Shown piece by piece: positions 20,722 to 29,729 of a stretch of 64,000 bases of DNA (positions are counted from its first letter, which is position 1; every line of letters begins with the position of its first letter). The translations under genes and the position numbers were made by a program. The notes below the pieces were generated by a model. It searched no databases. It saw only the letters and a list, made by a program, of their open reading frames with translations, and had not been told where the DNA came from. The DNA lies in the NCBI RefSeq assembly GCF_030864355.1, contig NC_083397.1:2108001-2172000 (forward strand), in the 5' to 3' direction. This DNA comes from Cutaneotrichosporon cavernicola (Eukaryota > Basidiomycota > Tremellomycetes > Trichosporonales > Trichosporonaceae).

Positions 20722-22299
20722 TTAAGGCGAGGCGGCGCTCTGGACGCGCGAAACAAGCCCAGGCCGGATCTCGGGCGAGCTGCGGATGATGCGGTACTTC
20801 TCCGAGGGTGGAACAGCAAGAGTCCAAGGGTTGGAGACCTGTGCGACCGGCTGGTAGACGGGCTTGCGCTCGGGCTTGTCCATGTCCTCGACCTCGGAGA
20901 GAATGGACGAGGCTGACATGGATGAAGCAGACGAGATGAGCGAGTCGGCAGAGTTGGAGCGGGTGAGGCGGCCGACCTTGAGGTGCTCAACCTCCATGCC
21001 GCCGTCGAGGACACCGACACGCATCATGGCGAGAAGGTTGTGTGCGGCGTTCGAGTGGTCGTAAACACCGCCGAAGAAGGCTGTGGTCGAGTCGGTACCG
21101 ATAGCGCGCTTGATGAGGTGCGCGCCTCCGGGGTGGTCCTCAGTGAACGAAGTGCAGTCGTGGATGAAGCCGTGGACGGCGATGAGGGCACGTGTCTTGG
21201 ACTCGGCCTGGAAGTCCTCCCACGAAATGATGGGAAGGTCGTTGGCGTGCTTGGGCCACTCGAGCTGCTCAGACTGCTCCTGGAGCTTGATAAGCTTCAT
21301 GGTGTACTGGCCCTTGCGGATCTCGTTGTCGGGGAACTTCTTGAGGTGCGAGGCGAGGCCAAGCTGAGCCATAGTCCAGATGAACCACTTGGTGGGGTCG
21401 TACTGCCACCACTTGATGGCGTTACGGAAGTCCATAGGGAACTGGTGGTGGAAGTTGTGGTAGCCCTCGCCGACAGTGACAAGCGCAGTGATAAAGTGGT
21501 CCTTGGGGGTGTGCTTGTTGTCAAAGGGGGTCTCACCGAGCCAGTGGGCAAGCGAGTTTACGCAGAAGGTCGAGTGGTGAACAAACACGAGGCGACCGGC
21601 ACCGGCGAAGAAGAGTCCGCCCCACCAGTCTCCCCAACCGAGGCCAGCGACAAGAGTCGGGAAGATGAGGCCCATGAAGAAGAGGAGGGAGACGTAGTTG
21701 TTGTGCTGCCAACGGACAACCGAGTTCTTGCTCAGGTCCGAGACGTCGGCGACTCCAATCTTGCCGCGAGGCTTGACGAGCATCCAGCCCATGTGAGCGT
21801 GCCAGAAGCCCTCGTGAGCCGAGTAGGGGTCAAGCTTGGTGTCGGTGTAGCGGTGGTGAGCGCGGTGGCCGCGCGACCACCACTTGATTGAGCCCTGGAC
21901 GGAACCGGCGCCAGCAAGTGCGAGGAAGTACTGGAGTGGCTTGGAGGCGTTGTAGGAGCGGTGAGCCCAAAGACGGTGGTAACCGGCAGTGATACCGAGA
22001 CCAGTGATAAAGTAGTAGACGACCGACCAAATGAACGTCTTGAGTTGGAAGGGGGTGGTAAGTAGACCGTAAATGGCCATGGCGGGGGGGATGGTCAGGG
22101 CGAGGAACGAAATCCACTGGATGTTCTTGTGGAGGTTACGCCATGTCACGGGCGGGAGCATCTTCATGTTCTCCACGGTACGAGTGACATAGTTGTCGGG
22201 GACGAGAAAGTCGTCGCGCTCGGGGTCGATCATGTTAGCGACCGGCTTGCCCGAGGCCTGAGCGACTGGCGTCGCTGCCTGCTTTGTTGAAGCGGACAT
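20722..22299 (-). CDS. OLE1: Delta-9 fatty acid (stearoyl-CoA) desaturase with cytochrome b5 domain
   Basis: Inserts the first double bond into palmitoyl- and stearoyl-CoA in the ER. An intronless frame of 525 residues; the ATG at 22299 is chosen because the stretch upstream is not conserved-looking. Four membrane segments surround the three histidine boxes (HRLWAH, HRAHH, HNFHH). A C-terminal fused cytochrome b5 follows, with the heme motif DHPGG and a second His in the AAHNLL segment, so electrons can be delivered internally as in yeast Ole1. A Ser-rich tail of about 90 residues follows the b5 domain. The lack of introns is unusual for this window and fits a highly expressed gene. It sits about 4 kb from the delta-12 desaturase on the same strand. 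Confidence 0.97.
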   Translation of the reverse strand: MSASTKQAATPVAQASGKPVANMIDPERDDFLVPDNYVTRTVENMKMLPPVTWRNLHKNIQWISFLALTIPPAMAIYGLLTTPFQLKTFIWSVVYYFITGLGITAGYHRLWAHRSYNASKPLQYFLALAGAGSVQGSIKWWSRGHRAHHRYTDTKLDPYSAHEGFWHAHMGWMLVKPRGKIGVADVSDLSKNSVVRWQHNNYVSLLFFMGLIFPTLVAGLGWGDWWGGLFFAGAGRLVFVHHSTFCVNSLAHWLGETPFDNKHTPKDHFITALVTVGEGYHNFHHQFPMDFRNAIKWWQYDPTKWFIWTMAQLGLASHLKKFPDNEIRKGQYTMKLIKLQEQSEQLEWPKHANDLPIISWEDFQAESKTRALIAVHGFIHDCTSFTEDHPGGAHLIKRAIGTDSTTAFFGGVYDHSNAAHNLLAMMRVGVLDGGMEVEHLKVGRLTRSNSADSLISSASSMSASSILSEVEDMDKPERKPVYQPVAQVSNPWTLAVPPSEKYRIIRSSPEIRPGLVSRVQSAASP

Positions 22300-23657
22300 G
22301 GTGGCGGGTGTGCGCGTGTGGCGGTATGGACGAGTTGGGGTTGTGCCACTCGAGTTTTCAAAGGAGAGGTTTGCGAGGGGTTTGCGAGTCAAGGCGCGGC
22401 GTCAAGTCGTGCTTGAGAGAGTGGAGTGAGAGAGAGAGAGAGGAGGTGACTGAGGGTGTAGATGGAGGAAGATGGTTGTAGGTTGATGGATCATGTGCTT
22501 TTATGTAGGGCACGGCTCTAATCACCCACGCAACTCCCATGGTCCAAATCTATCTACTAAGAGACTTGATACAGACAAGTCTCAAAGTTGTGGGGATGAC
22601 TGTTTAACCCACGCTTCTCCCTGCTATTACAATCCCTTTTACCCGTATTAACCCGACTAGCCGTGCCTGACTTGGATGCGACTCTTCTTACATTTCCATG
22701 ACAGCTCCAACTCTCACCCGACCCACGTGGCAACGGCATCAGCTGAGCGTCATGTTCGTCATGTTCGTCATGTTGAAAGAGCAAGCATAGCACCAGAGGC
22801 CCAAGACGAGGCCAAAGACGCAAAAAGGAACCGTGGCTTGCACAGTTGCGTCAAAGTTGCGTCAAAGGAACCGATGGTGCACGGTCGGCAAGCGCAGTCG
22901 GCCGGATTGGCATGACTGGCCCACGCCACCTCCAGACCCGAATCGCCCACCGGTTATCAGGCCTTGCTGGGGCGTCATCGCAACTTTGTGAGCCAGATAA
23001 CAGAGGCCGCCCCACGACACCACCATCACACGTTCTACTGTTCATCTGTCCGAGATGGGCCCCGCGGTCATAGTGGGTGGTGACAAACGTGGGCGATGCA
23101 ACGGCGCGGCGTGGATTGGCTCTCGTTGGGGACAGCCAATGTCCCACGCTTGCGGGGCTGGAAGAATTTTATCAGTCGCCACCAAAGGTCCGTGCACAAA
23201 GGGAGAAATGGCATGGAGCTGAGCAGGGCATTCGGGTAACTTGGAACTTGGTGCCAGGTGGCCAGTGAAATCTGCCAGGTGGCCAGTGAAAATCAGCCAG
23301 GTGGCCAGTGAAATCTGCCAGACGTGGCGTCGTTGTCACTTGGTCAGATGTTCAGATGGTGGGGGTGGGTTCCCCACCCCCGCGTCCACGTCCGGTTCCG
23401 CTTCCAAGAGCGCTCTATCGTCACAATCCACGTCATGTCGGGGCTGTGGCGGAGTGGTCAGCTCAAGGTGGGCTTGGCAGTGGAGTGGGAGTATCAAGAA
23501 CCAGATCGTCATGGACATTGCGTGGGTCGAAGCGGAATCAACACGTGACACGTGACTTGGAAAACGTCTCATTGAGATGGTGCCTGTACCTTCCAACCAT
23601 GTGCCTGAATCGGCCAAATCCGACTTGCTGCTTCTTTATACGATAACATCAAACCAA
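22300..23657. promoter_or_regulatory. Long upstream region of the delta-9 desaturase with repeats and hairpin
   Basis: 1358 bp without a convincing gene. It holds CACGTG at about 22722, a short direct repeat (GTTCGTCAT, 22750-22770), a 67-bp triple repeat at 23254-23320 and a perfect 9-bp-stem hairpin at 23361-23381. The length suggests a complex promoter for the delta-9 desaturase. Confidence 0.5.
23254..23320. repeat. Three tandem copies of a 21-22 bp unit
   Basis: Three adjacent copies of CCAGGTGGCCAGTGAAATCTG; the middle copy has one extra A and a changed end. The core contains the palindrome TGGCCA. It lies about 950 bp upstream of the delta-9 desaturase start and beyond the 3' end of the next gene. 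Confidence 0.8.
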
Positions 23658-24626
23658 CTACACAGTCCACTCCTCGGGATCATCTAGCCCAAACATGTCA
23701 AAGATACTCTCCCGGAAAGCAAGTAAACGGCTGCGCTCCGCACGTAGGCGGCCCATCGCCACGCGCATGGTCTCCAACTCACGCTGCATCAAAGAGATGG
23801 TGTGTGCCTGAGCGATGGCCGCCTGTGTATCTGTGTCTACTCGAGCCAGGTGTGTTGCGAGGGTGTTGAAGGCGCCAGCTGCTTCGCGCGTGCTGGTGGC
23901 GGGGGGGTTGGCGTGGAGCGCTGGAGGCTGCCGCGTACCAGGGACGCTTGTGTTCGACTTGTCTTCACTGTCGTGTAGACCACTCTGCGTCTGGGACGGA
24001 AGATCTGGCGGCATAGTAACGGGGATGGACGTGTTAGGTGCTGGCTGGAACGGAAACGGGTCGATAAGCGCTGCTGTGCCTCTCGTCTCTTGATGTAGCG
24101 GGCCGGAGAAAGAACGCGCCGAGTCGAGGTGGTTTGTGATCTGGTATGCGTCTGTCCCGGCTACGTCCCGGGTGGTATTTGTGCTTTGGTCAGCTCTGGG
24201 AACTCGGGACATACATGGGAGGCTCTGCCATGGGTTCGGGCGAGAGGCAGAACGGGACGCTGAGGGAGCGTTTCTTTTCTTCCTGTTCCTCCCCCTCCCC
24301 CTCCCCCTTGATCTGGTTATTGACGCGGCGCATATGCATTCCCCCGTCGTCAAAGATATACCGCTGGCCCACGAAGGGACAGAAGCCGTCGTAGAATCCC
24401 CGGTGGCGGCGGCATCTCATGAAGAGGTAGCTCTCGCCGCCCGGCCGCAGCACGATTTCGCCGCAGTCGCCACACGCCAGCTGGATTCCATTAGTTCTGA
24501 GTTCTGATTCGAGGACACGTACAGGCGCACAAAGTGGAAGTGGTAGTACAGGCGGTCGACGATCGCGCGCCATGTGCCTTGGAAAGGCGGCGGTGCGTCC
24601 AGTGTATAAGAGCCGTACTTGACCAT
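23658..24626 (-). CDS. Unidentified cysteine-rich protein with C-terminal coiled coil
   Basis: Three exons (24626-24519, 24480-24215, 24183-23658) give 299 residues. The N-terminal 36 residues end in an aromatic/His stretch (YYHFHFVRLY). Exon 2 has a possible metal-binding cluster, LACGDCGEI...MRCRRHRGFYDGFC, in which four Cys and nearby His could hold one zinc. A Gly/Glu/Lys linker, a Ser/Pro-rich stretch and a C-terminal heptad-like helix follow (about 220-285, around LMQRELETMRVAMGRLRAER). All junctions keep the frame. I do not recognise the family. It lies 99 bp downstream of the NmrA-like gene on the same strand, between the two desaturases. Confidence 0.65.
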
Positions 24627-24725
24627 GGTGTGGGAGATAGGCTACGACGAGTTGGTTTATGAGGCATCGAAGAGGGCGCAATGACGTTTCCATCTGCATT
24701 GTCAAGCAGCGTACAAATACAAATA

Positions 24726-25646
24726 CTACTTGGTCTTCCACGCGCTCTGGGTTCGTAACCATGCTTCAAGGTCAAGCATGCCTGGATGGAGACGCTTGAG
24801 CTCTTTCGAGTCGACGTTGTATCCGTCGCGCTTGAACCACGCAAACATCTTGCCCATATCCGTGAGGGCCCATCGCATTCCCGTTGCGATAAAACTATAT
24901 GTCGTCGGCACGTCTTGTCCCGTAACCTTGCGGAACGTCTTGTTGATTTCATCAAAGTTGACCGCGTCACTTCCGAGAGATAATGCCCGACCATTCCAAG
25001 TCTTGGGATCGCGCAACAGCATCGCCCCAAAAAACCCGATATCCTTGACCGCTATCCACGGCATCTTCTTATCGCCCATGACGTCGCGAACCGACGTCAT
25101 AATCCCCTTCCCCACCATGTCTGGCGTGATGTTATCCATGAAAATCGCCGGCCTCAGAATCGCCCATGTCATATTCGAGCCTGTGTCGCGAAGATGGGTC
25201 TCGATGATTGCCTTTGTGCGGAAATGGGGTACGTCGGTCGGGTTTTCCCAGCTCCTCTCCTCGCCTCCCCGGTCGACGGACGAGTAGACGAAATGCGTGA
25301 CACCGGCTTGGACGGCTTGGTCGATGAGCGCGATGCCCTGCTTGACCTCGGCGTTGGATTCGATGTTTACGGCGTCCGTGGTCAGCGATGTGGCTTGGAC
25401 ACTGAAGACACCCCAGATCTTGCCGGTGGGCGAGATGGCCTTCGCAGCTTCAAAGATGGCCGGGACGTTGTCCAAGTCGCCCTTGACGAGCTTTACGCCG
25501 TGGGCAGCGAGTTTCTGGGCCGACGCAGAGTCGGGGTTGCGCGTTACGGCCAGAATGACAATGTCGTCCGGCTGGTCGAGGAGTGCTTGGACGACCGCGC
25601 CGCCTTGTTTGCCGGACGCGCCGGTGACGAGGACTGGGCGGGTCAT
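24726..25646 (-). CDS. NmrA-like NAD(P)-binding protein
   Basis: An intronless 306-residue frame. The N-terminus has a Rossmann dinucleotide site VLVTGASGKQGGAVVQALL, followed by VTRNPDSASAQKL, the typical arginine position after beta-2 that favours NADPH. FVYSSVDRGGE and an LRPAIFMDN segment match the NmrA/HSCARG group of atypical short-chain dehydrogenases, which often sense NADPH rather than catalyse. A redox-sensing or reductase role cannot be separated from sequence. Intronless structure and compact codon use resemble the delta-9 desaturase gene nearby. Confidence 0.85.
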   Translation of the reverse strand: MTRPVLVTGASGKQGGAVVQALLDQPDDIVILAVTRNPDSASAQKLAAHGVKLVKGDLDNVPAIFEAAKAISPTGKIWGVFSVQATSLTTDAVNIESNAEVKQGIALIDQAVQAGVTHFVYSSVDRGGEERSWENPTDVPHFRTKAIIETHLRDTGSNMTWAILRPAIFMDNITPDMVGKGIMTSVRDVMGDKKMPWIAVKDIGFFGAMLLRDPKTWNGRALSLGSDAVNFDEINKTFRKVTGQDVPTTYSFIATGMRWALTDMGKMFAWFKRDGYNVDSKELKRLHPGMLDLEAWLRTQSAWKTK

Positions 25647-26260
25647 GGTGTCAGGCTAGGGTGTGGGGTAGGGTGTGGGGTAGGGATAAAATTGTGGGGT
25701 AGGGTGGTTGGTGGCTTGACGGGTTGATGGGTCGAGGTGGTTGTGGTTGTGGAGGTGTGTGAGGTGTGCAAGTGCGTGCGTGAGCGTGAGCTTGTTGCCA
25801 CTGGCGAGGTCAGCTCACGTCGTCTCTTTATAGTTGACGCCGCTGTTGCGTTTTTTTTTATTACGTTGTCATCTCATATCCTCAAAGAACGCGTGCCCAA
25901 ACAAGGCCGAGCCTCTACCTCCTGGCTAACATTCACGTAAGCCTCTACCTCCTGGCTAACATTCACGTAGCCAGATCCAGCCAGATCCGCACGTCGCTAT
26001 CACGTAGGATGACGGGTCTCAAAATAAAAGTGATTGGTAATGTCCTGCCCGCCGGGCAATTTGCGTTTGTAACTATTCTCGGGTCGATTTTCCGCTCCGG
26101 TCCTTCGGTCTCCGAGCCGGTCTCCGAGCCACACGTTCATCCCGTGATTGTGGCCAGTTGAATGAGTCTACATCTCTATGTGTCTAAGCCCTATGTATTG
26201 TCTACGAGACACTTTTCGTGGGTTGGTGGCCATCCATGTACGGCCGCTCGCCCAACCCGG
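25647..26260. promoter_or_regulatory. NmrA-like promoter and 3' region of the delta-12 desaturase
   Basis: 614 bp. It contains GTGGGGTAGG-type repeats at about 25660-25705, a T9 tract near 25850, a 30-bp tandem duplication (25911-25970) followed by a 10-bp duplication, and a duplicated GGTCTCCGAGCC. No gene is seen. Confidence 0.45.
25911..25970. repeat. Perfect 30-bp tandem duplication
   Basis: Two adjacent 30-bp copies (starting GCCTCTACCTCCTGGCTAAC) differ only in the last base. The near identity suggests a recent duplication. Confidence 0.85.
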
Positions 26261-27785
26261 TTAGCTGGAAAGCTCGACACCAGAGTCGGCAGGGGGCTGG
26301 ACGACGCCCCAGCGCTGTGCCTGGCCACGGTAGTTTTTGTAGAATGCAATGTCGGCGCCGTCCTCGATGAAGAGGCACTCACGGTGACTCTTCCACAGCG
26401 ACACGAGCATGTTCTCCTCGGAACGCTGGTAGTGGTCACCAATGAAGGCCTTGAGTGCCTCTGTCGCCTCCCAGGCGTGGTAGTGGGGAATCTTGGAGCA
26501 GACGTGGTGGAGAACGTGCGTCTCGCACAGACCGTGGACCGCCCAAGCTCCAATAGGACCAAGGAAAGTGCGGTCGATAGTGCAGAGCGCACCGCGGGGG
26601 AAGGTCCACAGCGAATCAGAGTAGTGGGGAATAGTAGGGTCCGTGTGCTGGAGGTAGGTGATCATGACAATCCAAGAGTTGACGAGGAGGTAGGGGATGC
26701 CGTAGACGAGGAACATTTCCGTAAAGCTGCGCATCTTGGCCCAGTAAGTGAGGCCGGCAAGAACGAGAACAAGACCAATGTCAGACCAGATGATCTGCCA
26801 GTAGTGGCTAGGGCGGAAGATGACCGACGACGGGAAAAAGTGGTTGGTCGTCTTAGGGTACCGCTTCTGGCCGGCCGCGTTCATGATCAGGTAAAGTGGG
26901 AAACCGGCGACCTGGTACATGGCAGTCCAGAACATGGCGGCCGGGACGTGGTCGAGAACCTCGGCGATCAAGCTCTGCGATTCCTCGGGGACGTTAATGC
27001 CGATAAACTCGTCCTCGGTCGCGGGCTTGGGGAGACCGCGTTCCGAGCGCGTGTGGGGAACAAACACCTCATCACGGGTAAGGCTGCCCGTCGATGCGTG
27101 GTGGCGCGAGTGCGAGATACGCCACGCGTGGTACGGAACGAGGAGGCACGAGTGTACAATCCACCCGATAAAGTTGTTGATAGTCTTGCTTGTCGAGAAC
27201 GCCTGGTGGCCGCACTCGTGACTAGTGTAAGTGTTTGTATTCTTCAGGCCCGGCACCGGAAAAATGCTCACCCAACGACCCAAAGACCAGTGCCCCAGAA
27301 CGAGCACACAATGCAGTACGTCGTCCAAAGAGCGATGCGGAGCGCCTTGGTCGGGAGCTCGGCGAGGTTGAGGTACGAGAGCGCGTCCTCGATGTGGTAC
27401 GCGCCGTACACGAGGGTACCGACAATAGCCACGTCAGTGACGAGGGTCACTGACGAGCGGAAAAGCGAGCGCTCGTAGCAGTGCGCGCTGGGGTTAGTGG
27501 CGACGACAGGGTTTGGGGAGTGATGGGCATGAGGTCGAGTTGAAAAGGCTATGATAACGATCGGAGTGGTAGAATATCCGTTTCTAGCTCGGTCCCGTCC
27601 GACACTCACGGAATGGCATCGAGCAGTTGCTTGTTGGTAAAGTTGGGCACGACGAACCTGTTGTCAGCTGTGTATCTTGCAAAAAGAACTCACTTGCGGT
27701 CGGCGGGGAGCTCGCTCTCGTCAACCGACACCTTCTTCTCCTTCTGGCTTGCGACCTTTTCCAGACGTTGGCGGACAGCAGACAT
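26261..27785 (-). CDS. FAD2: Delta-12 fatty acid (oleate) desaturase
   Basis: Makes linoleate from oleate in the ER membrane. Four exons (27785-27694, 27657-27610, 27487-27272, 27221-26261) give 438 residues. The three histidine boxes are HECGH (regenerated exactly across the last junction), HSRHH and HVLHH, with hydrophobic segments between them and PHYHAWEATEA following the third box. The spacing fits fungal delta-12 rather than delta-9 enzymes; a bifunctional delta-12/omega-3 activity cannot be excluded. There is no fused cytochrome b5. The substrate of this enzyme is the product of the delta-9 desaturase encoded about 4 kb away on the same strand. Confidence 0.95.
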
Positions 27786-28742
27786 GGTGAGTTTGTTTGG
27801 GGGGGAAACGTTCCTCTCATTCGAGGTAATATCAATGCATCTCGTGTGCGAAATCTTTGGCCCCCGCTAGCCCCGCTTGAAATTGGAGGCTTTGACCTTG
27901 ATAAAGGCGGTGATTCGTGTTGCCAGCTTGTGCGCACGAAAAGGCTTTAACCCCGGTGCTCTGTAGGGCCTCTTTAGCTCTTTAGCGCAACGAGAGAGGT
28001 TGAGACCAAAGGAGGGTTTCCTGATTGAATCTGATTGATCCTGATTGATCCTGATTTCTCCTGATACCGTTCCGCCCGGTTGTGACAAGGTTGTGTTGAA
28101 TCGGGCGGAACAGGCGTCAAGTCGGCGAAAAATTGCCCCGCTCAGCTAATCAGGCAATGCGGAATTCAAGGCGCTTGTATCCTGTATGTGCCGTTTGTCC
28201 TAGGGTGCTTTCTTGGACGGATCTGTGATATGCGGCATAAGCCCATGGGGTTGTGCCCAGAGATTCATGGACTGGGGCGGTTGAGCCGTGTTTCGTAAGC
28301 CGGAGAGCTCAAAAGCTCGGAACAGGAAGGAACTCGAGTGACAATCTCAGTTGAGAGCTTGGCAAGTAGGATGGAAGCGAAGCCAAGCGAGGCCTGTCCT
28401 GTCTTCTGGTCTTTGTCTTCTGGTTTTCTGCCATGACATTATCAAGACGTCACATAAGCCATCTTCTCTAATCAGCATTCTTGATTTTCGGATTGTCAAC
28501 AGTCAGTGGCCATGATCGGCGATCGGCCGATCGCCAAGTCCAGCAACGTGGTTGTCAGAATTCGGAAACAGACAAACACCACGCGAGTTCGACTCCGTTA
28601 CAGGCCGTCCGGCGTAACCCGACATTTGCTTCCCCTTGTCCATACCATGCCAGGCCTCCACCTCCACCGTTCGGAATAGGCGACGTCATCAGACAATCAG
28701 ACACCGATCCAAGCACGGTCGACAACGCTCTCACCATTTACA
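27786..28742. promoter_or_regulatory. Divergent upstream region of the delta-12 desaturase and the next gene
   Basis: 957 bp between divergent genes. It contains repeated CTGATTGATC units at 28020-28060 and a perfect 18-bp palindrome at 28518-28535. I see no coding frame with normal codon use. Confidence 0.5.
28518..28535. promoter_or_regulatory. Perfect 18-bp palindrome
   Basis: GGCGATCGGCCGATCGCC reads the same on both strands. It lies 208 bp before the start of the unidentified membrane-protein gene and could be a dimer-binding operator or a cruciform; no factor can be named. Confidence 0.55.
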
Positions 28743-29711
28743 ATGTCCTGGTTCCCTTCGTCGCCGCCACCGCCAAAGTCAACGGACGACGCGACGTTGT
28801 CGTCGTCTGGATTCTCGGAGAGTATTCCGGAATATGACGTTCCGGAGACTACCAAGGGGGCTGTTGATAGTGAGTCTGGGGGCAGGTGCAAGGGGGTGGG
28901 AGGGGGAGGGGGAAGGGCGAGGGGGAGGGTGAGGGTGAGGGGAAGGTGAGGGTGAGGGAGAGGTGGGGTGGTGAGGGGGGTATGAAAGGAAAGCGACGAG
29001 AGATGGCCAAGGGGTTACGCGGGATGAGGATGAATGCACATGAACAGGAGGATGAAGATCCGAGAATGGAAGAATGATTGTTCGAATGGGGAACCGAGGC
29101 GTCACCGAGTCTCTCAACCCTCGTCACCAACCCAACTCACACCAGCGCTCCACGACGCCGCGGCGCCCGAAACCCCCCCGGCCCCCAAGATTCGTACCCT
29201 CGAGGACTTGCGGCGCCTGAACCGCCGCGCCACCCAGAACGGGATGTACGCTGGCGTGTTTGGTGGCGGCGTACTTGGTGCGTCTATGCTAGGCGCTGCT
29301 AATGACAGCGCTGATCGGCAGGACCGCGGGGATAAGCAAGAACGGGCTGATGTTGACTTTTATCCGTGCGTCGGCTGTGATTAAGAGTTGACACCAGTTG
29401 GCGGGACTGGTATTTCGTTCCTCACTACCAGGTCGATTATTCATACCTCGTTGGGAGAACATTATGCCCAGCTCAAGAAGGCGCAGGACGCTCGGACGGG
29501 TAACCTCCTTGGTGATGAGGCGATTGGAGACACACACCCCGTTGAGAAGGTTGTCGATGCGCGCGCCCAGCTCGCTCGCGATCTCAGTAATATCGGAACT
29601 CCACGCGAACGTACTCGCTGGACAAAGGGTCGCGGACTCGAGGGAGAAGTTGAGGAGGAGGATGAATTGCGCGACACCTACATCCGGCCAGGAGTGCCTC
29701 GTAATATCTAG
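28743..29711 (+). CDS. Unidentified small protein with a hydrophobic hairpin
   Basis: Four exons (28743-28869, 29146-29277, 29309-29365, 29398-29711) give 209 residues. After a Pro/Ser-rich start come a charged helix (IRTLEDLRRLNRRATQNG) and two short hydrophobic segments (MYAGVFGGGVLALIG and LMLTFILGGTGISFLTTR) that could form a membrane hairpin, then a soluble tail with PVEKVVDARAQLA. The Gly-rich first segment recalls small mitochondrial inner-membrane proteins, but no family is recognised. The first intron is 276 nt and strongly G-rich. The acceptor of the 31-nt second intron is the least certain point; it was chosen because the alternative CAG gives a stop. Stop codons of this gene and the convergent UVRAG-like gene lie 18 bp apart. 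Confidence 0.65.
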
Positions 29712-29729
29712 GGCATGCATGTATATGTA

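Noticed and set aside
22300..23657. Small frames upstream of the delta-9 desaturase as genes
   Set aside because: Short, with codon use unlike the neighbours, no domains, and interrupted by repeats and a hairpin.
26162..27478. A 438-codon open frame on the plus strand over the delta-12 desaturase
   Set aside because: Antisense shadow of the desaturase; it ignores intron borders and reads as a low-information Val/Arg/Glu-rich chain.
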